Of a DNA stretch of 11,233 bases, positions 1-6,017 are shown piece after piece. The stretch lies in assembly GCA_003512125.1 (NCBI GenBank), contig DOSQ01000048.1:1-11233 (forward strand). The letters are read 5' to 3'. A program made the translations under genes and the position numbers. The stretch's first letter is position 1. Every line of letters starts with the position of its first letter. The stretch comes from Acidaminococcaceae bacterium. GTDB taxonomy: Bacteria > Bacillota > Negativicutes > Acidaminococcales > Acidaminococcaceae. Below the pieces are notes generated by a model. It saw only the letters and a program-made list of their open reading frames with translations, was not told the DNA's origin and ran no database searches.

Positions 1-843
1 GCTTTGGAAACGTTGCTGGAACTCAGGGAAGACTTAAAGGACTTAATGGAAATCCAGATAGTGGCGTTTCCTCAGGAGGGAATCCTCAGTTATCCCAACG
101 GCAAACAGCTGATGCAGGACGCGGTGCGCATGGGAGCCGATGCGGTAGGTGCCATTCCGCATTTTGAGTTTACCCGGGAATACAGCGTGGAATCCCTTAA
201 TTTCGCATTGCAGCTGGCTGAGGAACATGGACTTTTGGTGGATGTACACTGTGATGAAATTGACGATGAGGCTTCACGGGGGCTGGAAACGCTGGCTGCC
301 CGCGCCCTGGAGCTGGAACTATATGACCGTGTTACGGCCAGCCATACCACCGCCATGCATTCGTATAACAACGCCTATGTGTTGCGGCTGATGCGGCTGC
401 TGAAAATGAGCCGCATCAACTTTGTGGCGAATCCGCTGGTGAATACGCATTTGCAGGGAAGGGCAGACTCGTATCCGAAACGGCGGGGGATTACCCGCGT
501 AAAAGAACTGCTGTCAGAAGGTATCAACGTATCTTTCGGTCACGATGATATCTGCGATCCCTGGTACCCGATGGGTAACGGCAATTTGCGGGATGTGGTG
601 TTCATGGGACTGCATGTGTGCCAGATGATGGGGTATCAGGATATCATGGACAGTTTCCGGTTGATTACGACAAATGCGGCAAAAACGCTGCATGTGCAAG
701 ACCGTTATGGCCTTGAGCCAGGAAAACCGGCCAGCTTTATTGTACTGGATGCCAAAAATTATTACGAGGCGCTGAATTACAATTCGCCTGTAATTCTTTC
801 ATATAAAAATGGCAATTGTATTAGGAAGGTCGCAAGGTGGTAA
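1..843 (+). CDS. codA: Cytosine deaminase, 5' end cut by window edge
   Basis: Cytosolic amidohydrolase that deaminates cytosine to uracil and ammonia in pyrimidine salvage. The open frame enters at base 1 and gives 280 residues. From memory it aligns without gaps to residues of about 132 onward of E. coli CodA (427 residues), so roughly the first 130 residues, including the N-terminal HxH metal ligands, lie outside the window. Counting from the TTG codon at base 4, visible active-site residues are the substrate Gln24 in VAFPQEG, metal-ligand His82 and catalytic Glu85 in HCDEIDDE, His114 in ASHTTAMHS and Asp181 in GHDDICDPW. All five keep the E. coli spacing. The TTG at base 4 is internal, not a start. 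The C-terminus is about 16 residues shorter than in E. coli. Related amidohydrolases exist, but these motifs are CodA-specific. The purine permease downstream suggests a nucleobase salvage neighbourhood. Confidence 0.95.
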   Translation, partial: ALETLLELREDLKDLMEIQIVAFPQEGILSYPNGKQLMQDAVRMGADAVGAIPHFEFTREYSVESLNFALQLAEEHGLLVDVHCDEIDDEASRGLETLAARALELELYDRVTASHTTAMHSYNNAYVLRLMRLLKMSRINFVANPLVNTHLQGRADSYPKRRGITRVKELLSEGINVSFGHDDICDPWYPMGNGNLRDVVFMGLHVCQMMGYQDIMDSFRLITTNAAKTLHVQDRYGLEPGKPASFIVLDAKNYYEALNYNSPVILSYKNGNCIRKVARW

Positions 844-906
844 AGGCAACGTTTTTATTGACTTGCGATACCATTTTATTACTGTCTTTATAACTGAAAA
901 ATGCAG

Positions 907-935
907 TTCACAGGATTTTTATAAAATGTTATAAT
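907..935 (+). promoter_or_regulatory. Sigma-70-type promoter for the CBS-permease operon
   Basis: A -35 box TTCACA (907-912, one mismatch to TTGACA) is followed by a 17-base spacer and a perfect TATAAT (930-935). A TG at 927-928 makes it an extended -10. Transcription should begin near 942, leaving a leader of about 64 bases before the ATG at 1006. The leader has no purine-riboswitch-like core that I can recognise. This is the best promoter match in the window. Confidence 0.8.
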
Positions 936-1005
936 AAACCAGGATTTCGATTCATATCTTTTTGCTTTCAATGCTGTCTTTTATATTAAAAGGAGGTTCT
1001 TTTTT

Positions 1006-1473
1006 ATGGACTCAAATACTTTAGCAAAAGACGTAATGGAAACCGAACTTATTTCCGTGTTGCCAGAGACACCGGTAAAGGAAGTTGCCCGTCTTATGAT
1101 TGACAATAAAATTTCAGCCATTCCTGTGGTTACCAAGTATAATGAAATCGTGGGCGTAGTAAGTGAAAACGATCTGATCAATAAGATTGTCAAACCCCAT
1201 GAACCGGGAATCATGACCTTACTGTACCATGCGGCCCTTTCGTCAAGCGATAAAGTCCTGGAATACCGGCAGGCGCTGGCCCGCTGGAATGCGCAAACTG
1301 CAGAGGACGCCATGACGGCTCCCGCTATTTGTGTAAGTCCCGAGGATACGATTGAAAACGTTGGACGGATTATGCTTGACGATAAGGTGAAGCGTGTTTT
1401 TGTGGCAGAAGAAGGGCATCTTCTGGGAGTAATCAGCCGTTCTGTTTTTGTGGAACTGCTTTTGCGGGAATAG
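1006..1473 (+). CDS. Small protein of two CBS domains
   Basis: Soluble 155-residue protein made of a CBS pair, a module that in other proteins binds adenosine ligands such as AMP, ATP or S-adenosylmethionine. CBS1 spans about residues 7-60 and has the usual ribose/phosphate signature GVVSENDL (S53, D56). CBS2 spans about 98-153. Its matching segment GVISRSVF keeps Ser144 but has Val147 where Asp is expected, so the two sites may differ in ligand binding. The linker (61-97) is longer than a minimal CBS spacer. There is no catalytic domain or membrane segment. The start is supported by AGGAGG at 991-996, nine bases before the ATG. Its TAG stop overlaps the Shine-Dalgarno site of the permease gene, so the two are almost certainly co-transcribed. 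A role in sensing purine nucleotides for the permease is inference from context. Confidence 0.85.
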   Translation: MDSNTLAKDVMETELISVLPETPVKEVARLMIDNKISAIPVVTKYNEIVGVVSENDLINKIVKPHEPGIMTLLYHAALSSSDKVLEYRQALARWNAQTAEDAMTAPAICVSPEDTIENVGRIMLDDKVKRVFVAEEGHLLGVISRSVFVELLLRE

Positions 1474-1482
1474 GAGGTCATT

Positions 1483-2871
1483 ATGCAGGACGGAACATTG
1501 GAAAAGCTATTTCATCTGCGGGAAAACGGCACCACGGTAAAAACAGAGATCATGGCCGGTATTACTACGTTTATGACGATGGCTTACATTCTGGCTGTTA
1601 ACCCGTCGATTCTGAGCGTGACAGGCATGGACAAGGGAGCGCTGCTGACGGTTACGGCGCTGGCTTCCTGTTTTGCGACGCTGCTGATGGCGGCTTTTGC
1701 CAACTATCCTTTTGCGCTGTCTGCTGGCATGGGATTGAATGCCTTTTTTGCTTTTACAGTAGTTAAACAAATGGGGTATTCCTGGGAGATGGCCCTGGCT
1801 GCCGTCTGTGTGGAAGGAATCATCTTTATTGTCCTGTCCCTGACAAACATCCGGCAGGCGGTGTTTGATGTCATACCCCTCAGCCTGAAACGGGCTGTAT
1901 CCGTAGGCATCGGTCTGTTCATCGCCCTGATCGGTCTGTTCAATGCGCAGATCATCGTAGGGAACCCGGCGACAAAAATCGCTCTGTTTAACTTTAAACA
2001 GTCTATGCTGGGCGGAACGTTTCATACGGTAGGCATTACGGTAGTGCTGGCGCTGATCGGTATCGTTATCACCGGTATCATGCTGGCGCGGGATGTGAAA
2101 GGTGGGATTCTCTGGGGCATTCTGGCTACCTGGATCCTTGGTATACTCTGTGAAGTGACCGGTCTGTACGTGCCGGATCCCAAAGTGGGAGCCTTCAGCG
2201 TGCTGCCTGATTTTTCCGCAGGCCTGGCTTCTTTCCTGCCGGCAGATCCTTCTCCCATTTTCCTGAAGCTGGATTTCAGCAAGGTTGCTTCCGTTGATTT
2301 TCTGGTTATCGTCATGTCCTTCCTGTTTGTGGACTTTTTTGATACCCTCGGTACCCTGATGGGCGTTGCTTCCAAAGCGAACATGCTGCGCAAAGACGGC
2401 ACGCTTCCCAACATCAAGGGCGCCCTGATGGCTGACTCTTTGGGCACGGTGGCCGGCGCACTGATGGGCACCAGTACCGTTACGACCTTTGTGGAATCCG
2501 CTTCCGGTGTCAGCGAAGGCGGGCGTACCGGACTGACGGCTGTCACCACGGCTGTGCTGTTCTTCCTGTCCCTGTTCCTGGCTCCTTTCTTTATGGCGAT
2601 TCCTGCTTTTGCGACAGCTCCGGCACTGGTCATGGTGGGCTTCCTGATGGTTTCTTCCATTGCCCAGATTGATTTCGGTAATCTGCCGGAATCGATTCCC
2701 GCATATATGTGCATTATCGCAATGCCTTTTGCCTACAGTATCTCGGAAGGTATTTCCTTCGGTATCGTTTCATATGTGATTGTAAATACCCTGACCGGCC
2801 ATGCCAGCCGTGTCAGCCCGCTGCTGTATATACTGGCAGTGATCTTCATTGCAAAATATGTACTGATTTGA
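1483..2871 (+). CDS. Purine nucleobase permease, NCS2 family AzgA type
   Basis: A 462-residue polytopic inner-membrane protein of the AzgA branch of nucleobase:cation symporters (PbuG, PbuO, AdeP and GhxP are relatives). It would import guanine, hypoxanthine or adenine with protons. The N-terminus shows the family pattern NGTTVKTEIMAGITTFMTMA (15-34). GMGLNAFFA (82-90), FFDTLGTLMG (285-294) and GTSTVTTFVESASGVSEGG (329-347) are the conserved substrate-site segments. Hydrophobic stretches run throughout, consistent with the usual 12-14 helices, and the length is a little above the typical 430-450. The start is set by AGGAGG at 1472-1477, five bases before the ATG and overlapping the upstream stop codon. 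Substrate cannot be settled from sequence alone, so I give no symbol. No clear terminator follows, so read-through into leuC is possible. Confidence 0.9.
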   Translation: MQDGTLEKLFHLRENGTTVKTEIMAGITTFMTMAYILAVNPSILSVTGMDKGALLTVTALASCFATLLMAAFANYPFALSAGMGLNAFFAFTVVKQMGYSWEMALAAVCVEGIIFIVLSLTNIRQAVFDVIPLSLKRAVSVGIGLFIALIGLFNAQIIVGNPATKIALFNFKQSMLGGTFHTVGITVVLALIGIVITGIMLARDVKGGILWGILATWILGILCEVTGLYVPDPKVGAFSVLPDFSAGLASFLPADPSPIFLKLDFSKVASVDFLVIVMSFLFVDFFDTLGTLMGVASKANMLRKDGTLPNIKGALMADSLGTVAGALMGTSTVTTFVESASGVSEGGRTGLTAVTTAVLFFLSLFLAPFFMAIPAFATAPALVMVGFLMVSSIAQIDFGNLPESIPAYMCIIAMPFAYSISEGISFGIVSYVIVNTLTGHASRVSPLLYILAVIFIAKYVLI

Positions 2872-2960
2872 TCGATACTGGTAAGGAAACGCGGAGTACT
2901 TGTATTTATTGTTTTTCTATACATTTTATAAATTAATGGTTTATTGAGGAGGGGTTTCTT
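2872..2960 (+). promoter_or_regulatory. AT-rich gap before leuC, possible weak promoter
   Basis: This 89-base gap has two -10-like hexamers, TATACA (2918-2923) and TATAAA (2927-2932), but neither has a convincing -35 at 16-18 bases. There is no intrinsic terminator for the permease gene, no T-box and no leucine-codon leader peptide that I can see. The strong site GAGGAGGGG (2946-2954) lies six bases before the leuC ATG. leuC may have its own weak promoter or depend on read-through. Confidence 0.35.
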
Positions 2961-4223
2961 ATGGGCATGACAATGACACAGAAAATTCTCGCCATGCATG
3001 TGGGCCGGGATTTTGTGGAGGCCGGGGATCTGCTGGTTTCCCAGGTGGATCTGATTTTGGCGAACGACATTACGGGTCCGCCGGCGATCAATGAGTTTGA
3101 GAAGATCGGGCGTCCGGTATTTAACAAAGATAAAATCGCGCTGGTACCGGACCATTTTTCTCCCTGCAAGGATATCAAATCCGCTACCCTGTGCAAACAG
3201 ATGCGGGATTTCGCCAGAAAACATAATATTACCAATTACTTTGAAGTGGGACGCATGGGCATCGAACACGCGCTGCTGCCGGACAAAGGGCTGGTGGCTC
3301 CCGGTGAGATCGTCATCGGCGCGGATTCCCACACCTGCACCTACGGCGCACTGAACGCCCTGTCTACCGGCATGGGCCAGACGGACATCGGCTGCGCCAT
3401 GGCCAGCGGTACCACCTGGTTCAAGGTTCCTGCTGCCATTAAAGTGGAACTTACCGGCAAACTGCCGAAATATGTAAAGGGTAAGGACCTGATCCTGACC
3501 CTGATCGGCATGATCGGTGTAGACGGGGCCCGGTACCAGAGCCTGGAATTTACCGGTCCCGGTGTAGCGGAACTGGATATGTCAGACCGTTTTACTATCT
3601 GCAATATGGCCATCGAAGCCGGTGGCAAGAACGGCATCTTCCCGGTGGATGCCAAGACGGAAGCCTTCCTGAAAGGCAGGGTGACCCGCCCCTGGACTGC
3701 GGTAGAACCGGATCCGGATGCTGTTTATGACCGTGTTGTACAGATCGACCTGTCCAAACTGGTACCCGTAACTTCGTATCCGCACCTGCCGGAGAATACC
3801 CATCCGGTCAGCGAATCCCATCATATCAAGATTGATCAGGTGGTGGTCGGTTCTTGCACCAACGGACGGCTGGAAGACATCGCCCAGGCCGCGGAAGTGC
3901 TGAAAGACCATAAAGTAAACGAGAACGTCCGCTGCATCATCATCCCGGCGACCCAGGAAATTTATCAGGAAGCCATCCGCTTAGGCTACGTGGATATTTT
4001 CATCAACGCTGGCGCGGCGGTTTCCACACCCACCTGCGGACCCTGTCTGGGTGGCTATATGGGCATCCTGGCAGCAGGCGAGCGCTGCGTTTCCACTACC
4101 AACCGCAATTTCCGCGGGCGTATGGGTCACGTGGACAGTGAAGTGTATCTGGCCAGTCCCTACACGGCGGCAGCCAGTGCGGTAAAAGGTTATATCGCTT
4201 CGGCAGAGGAGGTATTAGGATGA
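2961..4223 (+). CDS. leuC: 3-isopropylmalate dehydratase large subunit
   Basis: Catalytic [4Fe-4S] subunit of isopropylmalate isomerase, which with LeuD converts 2-isopropylmalate to 3-isopropylmalate in cytosolic leucine synthesis. The 420-residue length fits the shorter LeuC/HacA-like class rather than the roughly 466-residue E. coli type. Cluster ligands are visible as Cys299 in GSCTNGR and Cys359 and Cys362 in TCGPCLGG. Other aconitase-family landmarks are ANDITGPPAI (34-43), EHALLPDKGLVAPGE (102-116), GADSHTCTYGAL (120-131) and NRNFRGRMG (381-389). The start codon is backed by a strong ribosome site six bases upstream and by the typical MGMTMTQKIL N-terminus. The stop overlaps the leuD start in ATGA, so LeuC and LeuD are translationally coupled. 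Homoaconitase activity is the main alternative, but linkage to leuD and leuB favours leucine synthesis. Confidence 0.95.
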   Translation: MGMTMTQKILAMHVGRDFVEAGDLLVSQVDLILANDITGPPAINEFEKIGRPVFNKDKIALVPDHFSPCKDIKSATLCKQMRDFARKHNITNYFEVGRMGIEHALLPDKGLVAPGEIVIGADSHTCTYGALNALSTGMGQTDIGCAMASGTTWFKVPAAIKVELTGKLPKYVKGKDLILTLIGMIGVDGARYQSLEFTGPGVAELDMSDRFTICNMAIEAGGKNGIFPVDAKTEAFLKGRVTRPWTAVEPDPDAVYDRVVQIDLSKLVPVTSYPHLPENTHPVSESHHIKIDQVVVGSCTNGRLEDIAQAAEVLKDHKVNENVRCIIIPATQEIYQEAIRLGYVDIFINAGAAVSTPTCGPCLGGYMGILAAGERCVSTTNRNFRGRMGHVDSEVYLASPYTAAASAVKGYIASAEEVLG

Positions 4224-4702
4224 GCAAGATCTGGCGTTACGGGGATCATGTGGATACGGATGTCATCATCCCGGCCCGTTATTTAAATATTTCTGATTTC
4301 AAAGAACTGGCGGAACACGCTATGGAAGATATTGACACGACCTTTGCCCCCAATGTGAAAAAAGACGAGATCATGGTGGCAGGCAAAAACTTCGGCTGCG
4401 GATCTTCCCGTGAGCATGCACCGGTGGTAATTAAAATAAAAGGTATCAAATGCATTATAGCTGACAGCTTTGCACGTATCTTCTACCGCAATGCCATCAA
4501 CATCGGTCTGCCGGTGCTGGAGATTGGCCCGGAAGTAGAAAAGATCGAAAAGGGCGACGATGTGGAAGTCGATCTGAAGACCGGTGAAATCAAAATCGTA
4601 AATAAAAACCTGGTCATCAAAACGAAACCGCTGCCTGATTTCTGCCAGAAAATTGCGGATTGCGGCGGGCTGGTCAATTACGCAAAAACGCAGGCGCAAT
4701 GA
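4220..4702 (+). CDS. leuD: 3-isopropylmalate dehydratase small subunit
   Basis: Swivelling-domain subunit that completes the LeuC active site. At 160 residues it is the short LeuD type that partners the short LeuC class. The substrate-recognition segment GKNFGCGSSREHAP (55-68) and the following IADSFARIFYRNAINIGLPV (80-99) are intact, and the N-terminal GDHVDTDVIIPARYL (8-22) is typical. AGGAGG at 4207-4212 lies seven bases before the ATG, inside the end of leuC. The four-base overlap with leuC indicates equal, coupled synthesis of the two subunits. A 100-base gap with a compound hairpin separates it from leuB. Confidence 0.95.
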   Translation: MSKIWRYGDHVDTDVIIPARYLNISDFKELAEHAMEDIDTTFAPNVKKDEIMVAGKNFGCGSSREHAPVVIKIKGIKCIIADSFARIFYRNAINIGLPVLEIGPEVEKIEKGDDVEVDLKTGEIKIVNKNLVIKTKPLPDFCQKIADCGGLVNYAKTQAQ

Positions 4703-4712
4703 AAGTAAAGAC

Positions 4713-4759
4713 ACAGCGGAAGGTTTAGGTAAAGCCGTCCCGGCTTCGCCTTACGCTGT
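4713..4759. repeat. Compound hairpin between leuD and leuB
   Basis: The outer arms ACAGCG (4713-4718) and CGCTGT (4754-4759) are perfect complements. After one mismatch, AAGG (4720-4723) pairs with CCTT (4749-4752). An asymmetric internal loop leads to an inner stem AAGCCG (4732-4737) and CGGCTT (4741-4746) with a 3-base loop. No T-run follows, so it is not a standard terminator. It could be an mRNA processing or stability element, or one copy of a dispersed palindromic repeat. The function is not known. Confidence 0.6.
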
Positions 4760-4802
4760 TTATCCGAATACATAAAGTACAAAGACAAGGAGACTGTCTA
4801 GC

Positions 4803-5876
4803 ATGAAAATCACCTTATTGCCGGGCGACGGCATCGGCCCGGAAATTGTAACTGCTACTGTAAAAGTCATGGACGCGGCGGCCAAAAAATTCGGCTTTGC
4901 GTTGGAATACGACCACCAGCTGCTGGGCGGCTGTGCAATTGACGCGTATAATGATCCCTATCCGGAAGTTACGGAAAAATCCGCCAAGACGGCGGACGCC
5001 GTGCTGTTAGGCGCGGTAGGCGGCCCCAAGTGGGACAACGTGGATCCGGCCATCCGTCCGGAGAAAGGCCTGCTGCGCATCCGTAAAGATTTAGGCCTGT
5101 ACTGCAACCTGCGCCCCATGAAGGTAAGCAAGTTTACGGCACATCTGTCCCCCTTGAAACCGGAACGGGCAGCCAATACGGATCTGCTGATCGTCCGGGA
5201 ACTCACCGGCGGCATTTACTTCGGCACCCATAACGAAGCGGCTATGGTGGACGGTGTGGAAACTGCATCGGACATTGACCTCTACACCCGTCCGGAAGTG
5301 GAACGGATCGCACGAAAAGCCTTTGAAGCGGCCAAAGTGCGCCGGGGTAAGGTGACTTCGGTGGACAAGGCCAACGTGCTGGCGGAATCCCGCATGTGGC
5401 GCCGTATTGTTACGGAAATGCAGGCGAAGGATTATCCCGAGATCGAACTGAACCATTTATATGTAGATAACTGTGCCATGCAGCTGGTGCTGAATCCCGG
5501 CCAGTTTGACGTGGTGCTGACCAATAACATTTTCGGTGACATCCTGTCGGACGAAGCGTCCGTCCTGGGGGGGTCCATCGGCCTTTTGCCCAGCGCCAGC
5601 CTGGGCGACGGCACCGGCCTCTATGAGCCCATCCACGGCAGCGCACCGGACATTGCGGGGCAGGGTATTGCCAATCCCACGGGCACCATCCTTTCCGCTG
5701 CTATGCTGTTCCGGTATTCCCTGGACCAGCAGGCGGCGGCAGATGCGGTGGAAGCGGCTGTGGATAAGGTGTACGAAGCCGGATATCGCACGCCCGACCT
5801 GTACGGGGAAGGCATGACGAAAGTCAATACACAGGAAATGGGCGAGCTGGTAGCAAAAGCCCTGTTGGAAGCCTGA
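4803..5876 (+). CDS. leuB: 3-isopropylmalate dehydrogenase
   Basis: Cytosolic NAD-dependent enzyme that oxidises and decarboxylates 3-isopropylmalate to 2-oxoisocaproate, the step after LeuCD. The 357 residues match the family length. The N-terminal LLPGDGIGPEIV (5-16) is typical. Substrate residues are seen as Arg94 and Arg104 in the LLRIRK and NLRPMK segments and Arg132 in VRELTGGIYFG. Tyr139 and Lys189 (SVDKANVL) are the catalytic pair. Asp222 (VDNCAMQ), Asp246 and Asp250 (FGDILSDEAS) hold the divalent metal. The adenosine-binding loop is HGSAPDIAGQGIANPTG (278-294). Gly89-Leu90-Leu91 fits LeuB rather than isocitrate or tartrate dehydrogenase relatives. AAGGAG at 4787-4792 lies ten bases before the ATG. 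The gene probably shares the leuCD transcript and ends at the terminator at 5942-5975. Confidence 0.95.
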   Translation: MKITLLPGDGIGPEIVTATVKVMDAAAKKFGFALEYDHQLLGGCAIDAYNDPYPEVTEKSAKTADAVLLGAVGGPKWDNVDPAIRPEKGLLRIRKDLGLYCNLRPMKVSKFTAHLSPLKPERAANTDLLIVRELTGGIYFGTHNEAAMVDGVETASDIDLYTRPEVERIARKAFEAAKVRRGKVTSVDKANVLAESRMWRRIVTEMQAKDYPEIELNHLYVDNCAMQLVLNPGQFDVVLTNNIFGDILSDEASVLGGSIGLLPSASLGDGTGLYEPIHGSAPDIAGQGIANPTGTILSAAMLFRYSLDQQAAADAVEAAVDKVYEAGYRTPDLYGEGMTKVNTQEMGELVAKALLEA

Positions 5877-5941
5877 ACCTGAACAGGGAATGAATCATCA
5901 GTATAAATGAATACTATGTAAAAATGAGTAAAAATATGAAT

Positions 5942-5975
5942 GGGACTGCAAAATTGTTTTGCAGTCCCGTTTTTG
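5942..5975 (+). terminator. Intrinsic terminator after leuB
   Basis: A perfect 12-bp stem, GGGACTGCAAAA (5942-5953) with TTTTGCAGTCCC (5957-5968), closes a 3-base TTG loop and is followed by GTTTTTG. This is a classic Rho-independent terminator, 65 bases past the leuB stop. Confidence 0.92.
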
Positions 5976-5984
5976 TGTTATAAT
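5954..5984 (+). promoter_or_regulatory. cca promoter overlapping the leuB terminator
   Basis: A perfect TATAAT (5979-5984) carries an upstream TG (5976-5977), giving the same TGTTATAAT extended -10 as at 927-935. The -35 region is weak: TTGTTT at 5954-5959 leaves a long 19-base spacer, and TTTTGC at 5957-5962 leaves 16. Both lie inside the terminator hairpin. Transcription would begin near 5991, leaving about 27 bases of leader to the cca start. Confidence 0.6.
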
Positions 5985-6017
5985 TAAACGATAATAGTTA
6001 ATAAGGAAAAAACTGTC

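Noticed and set aside
4..6. TTG as the start of the cytosine deaminase
   Set aside because: The frame is open to base 1 and the upstream residues still match CodA; about 130 N-terminal residues with metal ligands are simply outside the window.
831..867. Terminator for codA from CGCAAG and CTTGCG
   Set aside because: The 6-7 bp stem has a loop of about 25 bases and no proper T-run follows.
844..1005. Purine riboswitch upstream of the CBS-permease operon
   Set aside because: I could not find the conserved core or the P2/P3 loop pairing, and the leader after the predicted start is only about 64 bases.
1507..2714. Long open frames on the minus strand under the permease gene
   Set aside because: They mirror the codon bias of the + strand gene, lack ribosome sites and show no recognisable domains.
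5860..5888. Hairpin CCCTGTT / AACAGGG across the leuB stop
   Set aside because: A 7-bp stem with a 15-base loop and no T-run; the strong terminator 54 bases later explains transcript ending.
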